Shown here in pieces: positions 7,826 to 17,917 of a DNA stretch of 49,334 bases; position 1 is the stretch's first letter, and the number at the start of each line of letters is the position of its first letter. The notes beneath the pieces are model-generated. The model saw nothing but the letters and a program-made list of their open reading frames with translations, was not told the DNA's origin and did no database searches. The stretch is from Gemmatimonadota bacterium (GTDB lineage: Bacteria; Gemmatimonadota; Gemmatimonadetes; Gemmatimonadales; GWC2-71-9). The stretch spans positions 1-49,334 of the forward strand of contig SHZT01000009.1 in assembly GCA_009692185.1 (NCBI GenBank), read 5' to 3'. Position numbers and translations under genes: made by a program.

Positions 7826-8673
7826 GAATCGCCACTCGCATCCTCGTCGCGATCGTCCTCGCTGTCATCGGCATCGGACCTCAGCTCGGCGCCCAGACCA
7901 TGCGGACCGTTGCCGGCAACCGGCAAATCGGGTCGCAGACGGAGCTGGACGTGACGGTCGAGTTCGCGGCCGGCCGCCTGACGATTGGCCGGGACGAAAC
8001 GGGCATGCTCTACCGCGCCAAGGTCGTCTATGACGAAGAACAGTTCGAGCCCCTGCTCGACTACTCTGCCGCCGACCATACGCTCAGGGTCGGCGTTGAC
8101 GGCATCAGGGGCACGCATGGCAAGGACCACGACGGCAAGCAGGAACTGCGGCTCGACGTGACCCCGAAGGTACCGGTCACGTTCGACATCAAGTTCGGTG
8201 CAGCCAAGGCAGACCTGGACCTTGGCGGCCTCAACCTTCGGCGGGCCGAGGTGAACACGGGGGCCACTGACGCGACCGTCCGCTTCTCGACTCCGACGAC
8301 CGGACGCTGCGACGAACTCACGTTTCACGTCGGGGCGGCGCAATTCAAGACGGAGACTCTCGGGAACTCCCGCTGCCAGCACCTGGAGTTCATGGGTGGC
8401 GTGGGGGGCCTGACGCTCGACTTTTCCGGCGACTGGGGCGGCGTCACGCGGCCGACCGCCGACATCAGCGTCGGGCTGGGGTCGCTGACGCTCCGGCTGC
8501 CGCGGAACGTCGGGGTCCAGATCGATATTTCGGGGGTGTTCTCGAGCTTTGACCGGTCGGGAATGATCAAGCGGGACGGCGCGTACTTCTCTCCGAACTA
8601 CGACACCGCGACGACCAAGCTGGTCCTGAACGTGAAGAGCGCGCTGGGGTCCGTAGACGTGGCCTGGCGTTAG
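7822..8673 (+). CDS. Exported toast-rack (LiaF-like) domain protein
   Basis: 283 residues with a signal peptide (MRIATRILVAIVLAVIGIGPQLGAQ) and then a beta-repeat protein. Features such as VEFAAGRLTIGRDETGMLYRA, LDVTPKVPVTFDIKFGAAKADLDLGGL, LTFHVGAAQFKTETLGN and VGLGSLTLRLPRNVGVQIDI are the repeating short beta-strand pattern of toast-rack/LiaF-C/DUF4097-type domains. These proteins are typical partners of envelope-stress regulators. It is the last gene of the sigma-factor operon, and the convergent mrp gene overlaps its stop by four bases. A similar domain type is encoded at 27512-28405 beside a second sigma gene remnant. Confidence 0.7.
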   Translation: MRIATRILVAIVLAVIGIGPQLGAQTMRTVAGNRQIGSQTELDVTVEFAAGRLTIGRDETGMLYRAKVVYDEEQFEPLLDYSAADHTLRVGVDGIRGTHGKDHDGKQELRLDVTPKVPVTFDIKFGAAKADLDLGGLNLRRAEVNTGATDATVRFSTPTTGRCDELTFHVGAAQFKTETLGNSRCQHLEFMGGVGGLTLDFSGDWGGVTRPTADISVGLGSLTLRLPRNVGVQIDISGVFSSFDRSGMIKRDGAYFSPNYDTATTKLVLNVKSALGSVDVAWR

Positions 8674-9791
8674 CCGGTCAGCACCGGCAGCACCACAGAC
8701 TTCGTCCCCACCACCTCGATCAGCTTCGTCACCACCGCCGTCAACGCCAGCGCCGCTGGCGAGTCGGGCTCCGCGATCACAATGGGCTTGCCGGAATCCG
8801 CGAGGTCCGCCATGCGGGCCTGGAGCGGAATCTTTCCGAGCAAGGGCACGTTGAGCTCCGCCGACAGCCGCTCGCCGCCCCCCGACAGGAAAATCTCGCT
8901 CTTCTCCCCGCAATGCGGGCAGGCGAAGTAGCTCATGTTCTCGATGATCCCCAGCACTGGCACATTGACCCGCTCGAACATCTTGGCGCCGCGCAGGGCA
9001 TCGCCCACGGCGACTTCCTGGGGCGTGGTGACGATGACGCCGCCCCGCAACGGAACGGCCTGGGCCAGGGACAGCTGGGCGTCACCGGTGCCGGGGGGAA
9101 GATCCACGATCAGGTAGTCCAGCTTTCCCCAGTCAACGTCTTGCAAGAACTGCGAGATAATCTTGGTAATGATGGGGCCCCGCCAGATGGCGGGGGCGTC
9201 GCGTTCCACCAGCAGGCCCAGCGACATGAGCTTGACCCCATACGCCTCGAGCGGAACGATGCGCGTGCCCTTGATTGCCGGCTTGTCGAACACGCCGAGC
9301 ATGCGCGGAATGTTCGGCCCGTAGACGTCCGCGTCCATGAGCCCCACCGCGTTGCCCCGCCGGGCCAGTTCGACCGCCACGTTCGTGGAAACCGTGGACT
9401 TGCCAACCCCGCCCTTTCCGGACGAAATGGCGATGACGCGGCCCAACGAAGACAGGGGCGATGGTGGGTGAAGCGATTGTGGCTGGGACGATGGTGGAAC
9501 GGGCGATGGAGGGCGATGCGCTGGCTGGGCACCCTTCGGCGCGGTGCTGCGCGGTTCCACCACTTCCATCCGCACGTCGGTGACACCCGGCACGTCATTC
9601 AGCGCCTTGCGGGTCTCACGGACCAGGGCGGCGGGGTCGTCGGGGGTGAGGACAAACGTCAGTGAGACGATGCCGGCATCGCTGACATCCAGGTCGCGGA
9701 CCATGCCCGCCGAAATGACATCGTTATCTACCCGCGGGTTCCGGACGTTGGTGAGGGCACCTGCGACGAGCTTGTCGAGTTTGGAGGCCAT
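8670..9791 (-). CDS. mrp: Mrp/ApbC-family Fe-S carrier ATPase
   Basis: 373 residues. Residues 1-80 are a MIP18/DUF59-like domain. Residues about 118-373 are the P-loop ATPase with deviant Walker A SSGKGGVGKST (123-133), DADVYGPNIPRMLG and the Cys pair CPHC at 291-294 that bridges the Fe-S cluster between subunits. Role: cytosolic Fe-S cluster transfer. The linker at 81-117 is unusually Pro/Ser-rich and is encoded by a repeat of GATGGTGGA/GGGCGATGG words, so it looks like an in-frame repeat insertion between two domains. The start ATG 9791 has no evident Shine-Dalgarno; an 8-bp tandem array lies 13 bases upstream. Confidence 0.93.
   Translation of the reverse strand: MASKLDKLVAGALTNVRNPRVDNDVISAGMVRDLDVSDAGIVSLTFVLTPDDPAALVRETRKALNDVPGVTDVRMEVVEPRSTAPKGAQPAHRPPSPVPPSSQPQSLHPPSPLSSLGRVIAISSGKGGVGKSTVSTNVAVELARRGNAVGLMDADVYGPNIPRMLGVFDKPAIKGTRIVPLEAYGVKLMSLGLLVERDAPAIWRGPIITKIISQFLQDVDWGKLDYLIVDLPPGTGDAQLSLAQAVPLRGGVIVTTPQEVAVGDALRGAKMFERVNVPVLGIIENMSYFACPHCGEKSEIFLSGGGERLSAELNVPLLGKIPLQARMADLADSGKPIVIAEPDSPAALALTAVVTKLIEVVGTKSVVLPVLTG
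9459..9520. repeat. GATGGTGG-type word repeat inside mrp linker
   Basis: Degenerate repetition of GCGATGG, ACGATGGTGG and GGGCGATGG words, read on the coding strand as Pro/Ser/His-rich linker (PPSP, SSQPQSLHPPSP). The same words occur immediately before and across the mobA start at 18730-18770. It keeps the mrp frame open. Confidence 0.65.
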
Positions 9792-9804
9792 GCGGGGAAT
9801 CTAG

Positions 9805-9860
9805 GCAGATGAGCGGATGAGCGGATGGGCGGATGGGCGGATGGGCGGATGGGCGGATGG
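9805..9860. repeat. Seven-copy 8-bp tandem array (GCGGATGR)
   Basis: Seven adjoining 8-bp units: GCAGATGA, GCGGATGA, then five GCGGATGG. It fills almost exactly the space between the nrnA stop (9862) and the mrp start (9791), both minus strand, so in mRNA it reads as repeated YCATCCGC just upstream of the mrp start codon. Related arrays lie at 14034, 21283, 29080 and 35578. Confidence 0.9.
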
Positions 9861-9861
9861 T

Positions 9862-10902
9862 TCAGCCCGCGAGATACTCCCGGGCGGCGGCCAGGACCGT
9901 GGCCTGGACGGTGGCGAGACTGCCTTCCAGAGACGCGCCGGCGGCCTTGCGATGGCCGCCGCCGCCGAAGGTCGCCGCGAGCCGGGCGACGTCCACGTCG
10001 CCCACGGAGCGGAACGACACCTTCACGCGCCCGCTGGCCAGCACCCGGAACAGGAGGGCCAGCCGCATGCCCTGCACCGACCGAGGGAACTCGACTACGC
10101 CCTCCAGGTCGTCGGCATCCACTCCGTGCCGCTCGAGCGCGCCGGGCGGCACGGTGACCCAGGCGAGGCCTCGCTCGTGTTCGACGACCAGCGTATTCAG
10201 GACCTCCCCGATCATCCGGACCCGTCCCTCCGACGAGGTCGCGTACACGCTCCGGTAGATCTCCTCCGGATTGACCCCCTGCGACAGGAGGTGGGCCGCG
10301 ACCTGGAGCGCCCGGGACGATGTATTGGAGAACCTGAATCCGCCGGTGTCGGTGAGAATCGCGACGTACAGGGCGCGTGCCGCTTCGGGCGGGCACGTCC
10401 ACGCGAGGCCCTGCGCAAGATCGTAGATCAGTTCGCCGGTGGCGCAGGCGGTGGAGTCGGCCAGTCGGGGGCCTTCCGGCAGTGTGCCATCGCTGGCGTG
10501 GTGATCAATGCAGACAACGGGAACCCCTGCCCCGGCAACAACGGGCCCGAGCTGGCCGAGCCGGCCCACATCTGAAATATCGAGCACCACGATGACGTCG
10601 GCCCGCTCGATGTGCTTGAGCGCCTGGCTCGACTTGTCGGCGGCCTCGGCGCCACCGAGGAGGAAGTTGTAGCGCCCGGGAAACGGCGTCGGGTTGGCGA
10701 TGGCGGCCCGCACGCCGCGGGCCGTGAGCATGTGCCACAGCGCGACCTCGGAGCCTGTTCCGTCGCCATCGGCGTTGACGTGCGTCGTGATGGCGACGCG
10801 GAGGCCCGGCTTCAGGACCTTCGCGATCTCGCGAGCGGCCTTCTTGTGGGCGGCTGAAACGGTGACCGGGCGACCCGACGACGTTGTTTTCTTGACTGGC
10901 AT
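9862..10902 (-). CDS. nrnA: DHH/DHHA1 phosphoesterase, NrnA-like nanoRNase
   Basis: 346 residues from ATG 10902. DHH motifs are all seen: THVNADGDGTGSE at 40-52, LDISDVGRLG near 108, IDHHASDG at 132-139, then the DHHA1 RNA-binding block with GGGGHRKAAGASLEG at 313-327. This is the layout of bacterial NrnA (bifunctional oligoribonuclease/PAP phosphatase), 310-350 residues. It would degrade 2-5 nt RNA ends and possibly pAp or linear dinucleotides in the cytosol. The ORF could start at 10920, but MPVKKTTSSG gives a typical basic N-terminus. A hairpin lies just upstream, and the gene is followed by the 8-bp array and mrp. Confidence 0.9.
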   Translation of the reverse strand: MPVKKTTSSGRPVTVSAAHKKAAREIAKVLKPGLRVAITTHVNADGDGTGSEVALWHMLTARGVRAAIANPTPFPGRYNFLLGGAEAADKSSQALKHIERADVIVVLDISDVGRLGQLGPVVAGAGVPVVCIDHHASDGTLPEGPRLADSTACATGELIYDLAQGLAWTCPPEAARALYVAILTDTGGFRFSNTSSRALQVAAHLLSQGVNPEEIYRSVYATSSEGRVRMIGEVLNTLVVEHERGLAWVTVPPGALERHGVDADDLEGVVEFPRSVQGMRLALLFRVLASGRVKVSFRSVGDVDVARLAATFGGGGHRKAAGASLEGSLATVQATVLAAAREYLAG

Positions 10903-10926
10903 GGTGGTGGAAGATAGCAAACGCGG

Positions 10927-10955
10927 AACGCGGAAGCCGGTGTGGCTTCCGCGTT
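10927..10955. repeat. 12-bp perfect hairpin of AACGCGGAAG words
   Basis: AACGCGGAAGCC (10927-10938), loop GGTGT, GGCTTCCGCGTT (10944-10955). It lies between the permease stop and the nrnA start. It has no T-run on either side, so it is not a standard terminator. The AACGCGGAA word recurs inside moeA (19540-19571), and ACTTCTG-type words continue to about 10978. Confidence 0.75.
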
Positions 10956-10995
10956 CGCACTTCTGACTTCTGCGTTTGGACTACGTCCTCGCGGG

Positions 10996-12489
10996 CTACC
11001 CCTTCGCCAGGAGACTGTGCTTCTTGCCGTAGGCGAAGTAGAGCACGAGGCCGATGGCCAGCCAGGCCAGCAGGCGCAGCCAGTTCGTCCAGCCCAGGCC
11101 ATAGATCATCGCGCCGCACACCACGATGCCAAGCGTCGAGACGACCGGAACCGCGGGCACCCTGAAGCCCCGCTTCAGCTCGGGACGCTGCACGCGCAGC
11201 ATCCAGACGCCGGCACACACCAAGATAAACGCGAAGAGGGTGCCGATGCTGGTCATCTCGCCCACGATATCGCCTGGAATGAACCCGGCGAAGAGCGCCG
11301 TCAGGACGAAGAACAGCATGTTTGACTTGTACGGCGTCCGGTAGACCGGGTGGGTCTCGGCGAAAATCTTGGGAACGAGACCGTCACGGCTCATCGAGTA
11401 GAACACCCGGGACTGGCCGAGCAGCATAACGAGAATGACGGACGAGAAACCCGCCAGAATCGCCACGGTGACGAACTTCGCGAGCCAGGCGTAGCCCGTC
11501 ATGTACTTGCTGATCGCAAAGGCCACCGAGGCCTCGCGGCCGGTGCTCCGGAAGTCCTCGACTGTCGCCACGCCGGAAAGGACGTACGCGAACAGCACGT
11601 AGAGGACGGTGCAGATCGCGAGCGAGCCGAGGATGCCGATCGGCATGTCCCGTTGCGGGTTCTTCGCTTCCTGTGCGGTCGTGGACACGGCGTCGAAGCC
11701 GATGAAGGCAAAGAACACCACCCCCGCGGCACCGAGGATTCCCATGATACCGCCGTAGTTGTGCGTGACGCCCTCGGGCGTCACGTAGGTGGTCGCCACA
11801 GGAATGAGCGGCGTGTGATTCGCGGGGTTGATGAAGCCCCAGCCAATCACGATGACCATCAGGACGATGGTGACCTTCGTGATGACGATCAGGTTGTTGA
11901 CGAACGCCGATTCCCGCGTGCCGCGAATCAGGAGCAGCGTCAGCAGGAAGAGGATGACAATGGCCGGTATGTTGATGATGCCGTGTACGGCCGCGACGTC
12001 GCCAAGGCCGGTCCCCGGCATGGTCTGGAACGGTGAATGCCACAATCGCCACGGCATGCTTACGCCGAAGAAGCCGAAGACGTTGTTGAGGTATTCGCTC
12101 CAGGCGATGGCGACCGTGGCAGCGCCGACCGCGTATTCGAGCACCAGGTCCCACCCGATGATCCAGGCCATCAGCTCGCCCATCGTTGCATAGGAATACG
12201 TGTAGGCGCTCCCGGCGACCGGGATCATCGAGGCGAATTCGGCGTAGCAGAGCCCGGCGAACGTACAGCCGAGCCCGGCCACGAGAAACGCGAGTGTCAC
12301 GGAGGGGCCCGCCCGGTCGGCGATCGCCGCGGCTGTCCGAACGAAGAGACCCGCGCCAATGATGGCGCCGATTCCGAGCGCAATGAGTGCGCCTGGCCCC
12401 AGCGTGCGCTTGAGCGCGCCTTCCCCGGTGGCGGCGCCGTCGTTCATCAGGCGCTCGATGGACTTGGTGCGAAACAGTGTGCCAGCCAT
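10996..12489 (-). CDS. APC-superfamily amino acid permease
   Basis: 497 residues from ATG 12489, preceded on the minus strand by AAGGAGAG. About 12-14 membrane helices. Helix 1 carries the APC signature GIGAIIGAGLFVRTA, and IGFDAVSTTAQEAKNPQRDMPIGI is the conserved block near helix 6-7 of the cationic amino-acid transporter (CAT) group, followed by SRVFYSMSRDGLVPKIFAETH. Members import amino acids by sodium- or proton-coupled or exchange mechanisms; the substrate cannot be read from the sequence. Its start is 85 bases from the guaB stop, on the same strand. Confidence 0.92.
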   Translation of the reverse strand: MAGTLFRTKSIERLMNDGAATGEGALKRTLGPGALIALGIGAIIGAGLFVRTAAAIADRAGPSVTLAFLVAGLGCTFAGLCYAEFASMIPVAGSAYTYSYATMGELMAWIIGWDLVLEYAVGAATVAIAWSEYLNNVFGFFGVSMPWRLWHSPFQTMPGTGLGDVAAVHGIINIPAIVILFLLTLLLIRGTRESAFVNNLIVITKVTIVLMVIVIGWGFINPANHTPLIPVATTYVTPEGVTHNYGGIMGILGAAGVVFFAFIGFDAVSTTAQEAKNPQRDMPIGILGSLAICTVLYVLFAYVLSGVATVEDFRSTGREASVAFAISKYMTGYAWLAKFVTVAILAGFSSVILVMLLGQSRVFYSMSRDGLVPKIFAETHPVYRTPYKSNMLFFVLTALFAGFIPGDIVGEMTSIGTLFAFILVCAGVWMLRVQRPELKRGFRVPAVPVVSTLGIVVCGAMIYGLGWTNWLRLLAWLAIGLVLYFAYGKKHSLLAKG

Positions 12490-12573
12490 GCTCAGTCTCT
12501 CCTTGGAATCGGTGAGGCTCGGTTCGGCGGGCAAGAGTAGGGCGCCGAGGGGGGACATGTCAAGGAATGCTGG

Positions 12574-14151
<1,578 letters not shown>

Positions 14152-14165
14152 TCAAGCGGGATTGG

Positions 14166-14507
14166 CTATGCCGACTTGGGTGCTTCCCCGCTCTTGTCCG
14201 GCGTGTCGGCAGGCTTAGGCGATCCCAACTGATCTGCCGCCACACGTCCCGCCGCCGCCACTCCTCGCATGACGCGGCCCGCGGCATCCATGGCATCCAT
14301 CGTGCCTTTCACCGCGCTGGCGGAGATGCGGCCGGCGCGCAGGGTGTCCTCGACGCGTTCCGCAAGCTTCTGAAACATCGACGGGTCACGGGACTGGGTG
14401 GCGTACTTCGTCTCCAGGAACTCGATGAAATCGAGAATCTGGTAGGCCTGCTCGTCGGGCATGCCCTCAAGGCGGCGGAGAATGCGTTCGCGCATGATGT
14501 CGTTCAT
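14166..14507 (-). CDS. Small conserved-looking cytosolic protein, unknown
   Basis: 113 residues from ATG 14507, chosen because GGAGG lies 8 bases upstream; a longer frame to 14786 is antisense to the SH3 gene's body and looks spurious. The N-terminal half (RERILRRLEGMPDEQAYQILDFIEFLETKYA) is a helical segment of the kind seen in many small DUF2281-like or coiled-coil proteins. The rest is Ala/Gly-rich helix (AAGRVMRGVAAAGRVAADQLG) and a charged tail. No signal peptide. It lies 14 bases after the SH3-protein gene, so the two are co-transcribed and end at the terminator at 14065-14097. Function unknown. Confidence 0.65.
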   Translation of the reverse strand: MNDIMRERILRRLEGMPDEQAYQILDFIEFLETKYATQSRDPSMFQKLAERVEDTLRAGRISASAVKGTMDAMDAAGRVMRGVAAAGRVAADQLGSPKPADTPDKSGEAPKSA

Positions 14508-14521
14508 GGGAGGGACCTCCT

Positions 14522-15553
14522 TCAGGGCGTCTTCACTTGCATCTCGACCAACTCGACCACCGGGTTTCCCAGGTGTTTCGTCTTGGCCACCTTGATTCTC
14601 GCGACGACCACGATCTGGGCCAGCGGTGAGAGGCGCTCGGCTTCCTTGACCTGCACGGCATCGAGGCTCACGTACACAAAGCTCGCCTCCGGCAGCGGGC
14701 CGCGCGTCAGCAGGTAGCGCCGGCCGAGCGGTATTTCCGGCCGCAGTTCGTCCGCGGTCATGAGGGACAGGTACTGCAAGGTCCACTGCACCACCTTGCT
14801 CTCGAAATCCTGGGGGCGGGTGCGGAGTTCAGCGGCGGTGACGCCAACCAGCACCCCGGAACTGCCACTCCGCACGTCAGATTCGCGGACCCAGCCTTCG
14901 ACCTGTACCCGAACCCACTCGCCATTCCGCGCCAGGAGACGGACGGGCGTGTCGGGACCGAGGCTGCCGGAGGGCTCGCTCTCCGGCGTTCTCGCAAATG
15001 GCGTTCCGCGCGTCGTGACCGCACGGTCGAGCGATGGGCGGCTGGACACGGCGGGTGCGGAATCGCTGACGACGTCGGGCACGGCGGCCACGGGCTGGTC
15101 GTTGACGTCGGCGAGCGCGTCGGCGGACATCCATCCGGTGCGTTTCGCCCGGACCCAGGCACCCTCGCGGCTCACCTCGTCGAGCAGGAAACCGCCGAGG
15201 AGCCGCGCGATGACGTCGCCGTTGGGCCCGGCCCGCAGGTTTTCGCCGCGAGAGGAACTGATGACCAGGTTGTGCCCGTCTCGCGCGACACGACCGACCG
15301 AGGAAGCCCAGACCCATCCATCCAGCACGACCTCGACCCAACCGTCACGAGGAGATCCGCCCGTCACCTCGACGCCTTCGGAGACGGTCGCGAGCGCTTT
15401 CGACTGGGATCCCGACTCCTGCCGGAACGCGCTGGCCTGACTGACGCGATAGCGTGTTTGTGCGGCGGCCGGCGGCGTCCACAGCGCCACGGACAGGAGC
15501 ACAAACGGCAAGGCTGGTAGGGACCTCCGCGTGCGGCTAGATTGCGTCATCAT
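14522..15553 (-). CDS. Exported protein with repeated bacterial SH3-like domains
   Basis: 343 residues with signal peptide (RSLPALPFVLLSVALWTPPAAAQ). Three SH3-like stretches: about 33-90 (YRVSQASAFRQESGSQSKALATVSEGVEVTGG... WVEVVLDGWVWASSVG), 95-150 (NLRAGPNGDVIARLLGGFLLDEVSREGAWVRAKRTGWMSADAL) and 185-240 (GSLGPDTPVRLLARNGEWVRVQVEGWVRESDV). The C-terminal about 90 residues (LQYLSLMTADELRPEIPLG... YVYVSLDAVQVKEAERLSPLAQIVVVARIKVAKT) are a separate domain I cannot name. Such SH3b repeats usually bind peptidoglycan or other envelope ligands. It is divergent from gpmI, whose start is 36 bases away. Confidence 0.75.
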   Translation of the reverse strand: MMTQSSRTRRSLPALPFVLLSVALWTPPAAAQTRYRVSQASAFRQESGSQSKALATVSEGVEVTGGSPRDGWVEVVLDGWVWASSVGRVARDGHNLVISSSRGENLRAGPNGDVIARLLGGFLLDEVSREGAWVRAKRTGWMSADALADVNDQPVAAVPDVVSDSAPAVSSRPSLDRAVTTRGTPFARTPESEPSGSLGPDTPVRLLARNGEWVRVQVEGWVRESDVRSGSSGVLVGVTAAELRTRPQDFESKVVQWTLQYLSLMTADELRPEIPLGRRYLLTRGPLPEASFVYVSLDAVQVKEAERLSPLAQIVVVARIKVAKTKHLGNPVVELVEMQVKTP

Positions 15554-15589
15554 CGTAAGTTAGACCGTTCGAAGGGGAGCGCCAAGCGG

Positions 15590-17209
15590 ATGCACCACGG
15601 CCGGGCAAACCGGCCGGTTGTCCTCATCGTCCTGGACGGCTGGGGATACCGGAAGGAGCGAGAGGGCAACGCGATCGAGCTGGGCCGCACCCCCGTTTGG
15701 CATCGGCTGTGGGAGCGAGCCCCGCGGACATTGCTGGAAGCGTCGGGCCTGGCGGTTGGACTCCCCGATGGGCAGATGGGCAACAGCGAGGTCGGGCACC
15801 TGAATCTCGGTGCCGGCCGGGTGGTGCCGCAGGATATCGTCCGCATCAACGATTCCATCGTCACCGGCGCGTTTCACCACATTCCCCCGCTGGCCGGCCT
15901 GTGCCGGAACGTGACGAAACGGGGCGCCACCCTGCACCTCGTGGGCCTGCTGGGCTCGGGCGGTGTGCACGCGCTGGATCGCCACCTCGAGGGCGCCCTG
16001 GACATGGCCCAGCGTCATGGCGTGCCGCGGGTAGCGATACACGGATTCCTCGATGGGCGTGACTCGCCTCCCAAGTCGGCGGCGGAGTTCGTTCGAACGC
16101 TGACGGGCGCCATCGAGCGGCACAGCAGCAGTACAACGCTCATACGGATCGCGAGCCTGGTTGGGCGGTATTACGCCATGGACCGCGACAAGCGCTGGGA
16201 CCGTACCCGGCTGGCGTACGATGCAATGGTGCATGGCGTGGGTCAGGCGGTGTCAGACCCGGTGGCGGGGGTGCTCGACGCCTATGGCCGCGGCGAGACG
16301 GATGAGTTCATCAAGCCGCTGGTACTGACCCCGGTACTGACCCCGGGCGTGCGCCCGGGGCTGAACCCCGGGCTTACGCCCGGGGTCAGAGCAACAGGGG
16401 TCAGTACCATCAGGGATGGCGACGGCGTCTTCTGTTTCAACTTCCGGGCGGACCGGATGCGGCAGATGGTGCGCGCGCTGGCGATTGACGATTTCGACGG
16501 ATTCGACACCGCGCCCCGGCCCAATATCGAGATGGTCACGATGACACAGTACGACGCGACGTTCCCGATTCCCGTCGCATTCGAGCCGTTTACGCTGAAC
16601 AAGATCGTGGCGGAGGTTCTCGGCGCGGCAGGCAGGACGTCGTTGCGTACAGCCGAGACGGAGAAGTACGCGCACGTGACCTACTTCTTCAACGGCGGGG
16701 TAGAAGCTCCGTATCCGGGCGAAGAGCGCATCCTGGTAGACTCGCAGAAGGTGGCGACGTACGATCTGCAACCGGAAATGAGTGCGGCGGGTATTACCGA
16801 CGTCCTGTGCAAGGCGATCGAAGCCCGCCAGCACGACTTCATTCTGTGCAACTACGCGAACGCCGACATGGTGGGGCACACCGGTGTCGCGGCCGCCGTC
16901 ATCCGGGCGGTGGAAACGGTAGATACGTGCCTGGAACGTGCGCTCGCGAGCGCGGAACGCGCTGGAGCGGCCGTGCTGATCACGGCGGACCATGGCAACT
17001 GTGAGCTCATGGTCGACCCGGCGACCGGCGGCCCGCACACGGCTCATACGACAAACCCGGTGCCACTCGTCATTACCGGCGATCCGTCAGCTCGCGAATT
17101 GCGCTCGGGCGGATCACTGCGGGATGTTGGCCCGACGATACTCAACCTGCTGGGCGTGGAGATACCGCCGCAAATGACCGGCCGGGATCTTCGCCACGGA
17201 GCGGACTGA
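15590..17209 (+). CDS. gpmI: 2,3-bisphosphoglycerate-independent phosphoglycerate mutase
   Basis: 539 residues from ATG 15590. Mn-dependent alkaline-phosphatase-fold enzyme interconverting 3- and 2-phosphoglycerate. Signatures: VLIVLDGWGYRKEREGNAIE at 11-30, the phosphoserine loop GQMGNSEVGHLNLGAGR with Ser66, FLDGRDSPPKSA, DRDKRWDRT, CFNFRADRMRQ, and the C-terminal metal sites NADMVGHTG and ITADHGNCE. The family is about 510-515 residues; the excess is a 29-residue block at about 245-273 encoded by an inverted repeat (16321-16408) inserted in-frame after IKPLVLTP, a position that is normally a short surface loop before the IRDGDGV motif. ATG at 15542 is possible but less likely. Confidence 0.96.
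   Translation: MHHGRANRPVVLIVLDGWGYRKEREGNAIELGRTPVWHRLWERAPRTLLEASGLAVGLPDGQMGNSEVGHLNLGAGRVVPQDIVRINDSIVTGAFHHIPPLAGLCRNVTKRGATLHLVGLLGSGGVHALDRHLEGALDMAQRHGVPRVAIHGFLDGRDSPPKSAAEFVRTLTGAIERHSSSTTLIRIASLVGRYYAMDRDKRWDRTRLAYDAMVHGVGQAVSDPVAGVLDAYGRGETDEFIKPLVLTPVLTPGVRPGLNPGLTPGVRATGVSTIRDGDGVFCFNFRADRMRQMVRALAIDDFDGFDTAPRPNIEMVTMTQYDATFPIPVAFEPFTLNKIVAEVLGAAGRTSLRTAETEKYAHVTYFFNGGVEAPYPGEERILVDSQKVATYDLQPEMSAAGITDVLCKAIEARQHDFILCNYANADMVGHTGVAAAVIRAVETVDTCLERALASAERAGAAVLITADHGNCELMVDPATGGPHTAHTTNPVPLVITGDPSARELRSGGSLRDVGPTILNLLGVEIPPQMTGRDLRHGAD
16321..16408. repeat. Palindromic repeat element inserted in gpmI
   Basis: Outer arms GGTACTGACCCC (16321-16332) and GGGGTCAGTACC (16397-16408) are perfect inverted repeats. 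Inside are nested CCCCGGGC / GCCCGGGG palindromes with TGAA- and TTACG-type spacers. The element is in-frame in gpmI and is translated as Pro/Gly/Thr-rich LTPGVRPGLNPGLTPGV. The AACCCCGGGC and GCCCGGGGT words look like mobile short palindromes. Confidence 0.85.
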
Positions 17210-17917
17210 ATGACATTGCGAATTGTGAATCGTGGATTCCTCGCGGCGGTGGCTCTCTTCCTTCCTCACGCGGCCGTGGCGCAGATCGGGCATGCGCCCG
17301 AGAAGTCGCCCTACCACGACATGCGGGCCAAGCAGTCCGCGTCGTTCATCGGCGGGTTCATGAAGGGCAAGGGCGGCGTCCTCAAGGTGGCGCCGTTTGA
17401 GGGCCCGGTGTTCGGTGTCCGATATGACCGGCAGGTGGGCACCGCCGCCGAGATCCTGATCGGCATTTCCGGCGCGCGCCTTGACCGGTACGTCGTTTCG
17501 TCCGTCCAGCCGGTCGTGAGCCGGACCTCGGGGCCGACCCCCGACGACCTGATCTTCATGGAGACCGGCGTCTCTCTCCTCGTGACGGGTCGCAAGTCAT
17601 GGCACGGGTTCGTGCCGTATGTCGGCGGCATGCTGGGCGTCGCGTTCGAGACGTCGCTCGGCACGTTCAATGACTTCGCATTCGGCACCCGCGGGACCGT
17701 GACGCCGCACATCGGCCTCAAGTGGTATCCCGTGCAGGCGATTGCGTTCAAGATCGAAGCCCGCGACGTGATCTGGCGGGTCAAGTATCCGGACGCGTGG
17801 TTCGTGTCCCAGGGCACTGGCATTCCGCCGGTGCTGACATTGGGTACCGACCGCGCGGCCGAGTGGATTCACAACCCCACGTTCATGATTTCCCTGGGGT
17901 ACACGTTCTCCTTCTAG
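17210..17917 (+). CDS. Outer-membrane beta-barrel protein, unknown
   Basis: 235 residues starting directly after the gpmI TGA. Signal peptide (NRGFLAAVALFLPHAAVAQ) followed by alternating amphipathic strands such as FGVRYDRQVGTAAEILIGISGARLD, METGVSLLVTG, WHGFVPYVGGMLGVAFETSLG and VTPHIGLKWYPVQAIAFKIEARDVIW, with a C-terminal SLGYTFSF ending in Phe as outer-membrane proteins recognised by BamA do. About eight strands would fit a small OmpA/W-like barrel. No specific family recognised. The next gene is a related but broken barrel protein. Confidence 0.75.
   Translation: MTLRIVNRGFLAAVALFLPHAAVAQIGHAPEKSPYHDMRAKQSASFIGGFMKGKGGVLKVAPFEGPVFGVRYDRQVGTAAEILIGISGARLDRYVVSSVQPVVSRTSGPTPDDLIFMETGVSLLVTGRKSWHGFVPYVGGMLGVAFETSLGTFNDFAFGTRGTVTPHIGLKWYPVQAIAFKIEARDVIWRVKYPDAWFVSQGTGIPPVLTLGTDRAAEWIHNPTFMISLGYTFSF

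Noticed and set aside
9805-9860. CRISPR-like repeat array
   Set aside because: Units of 8 bp with no spacers and no cas genes; it is a simple tandem array.
10927-10955. Rho-independent terminator of the permease gene
   Set aside because: The stem is strong, but no T-run follows on either strand, and the sequence belongs to a repeat family.
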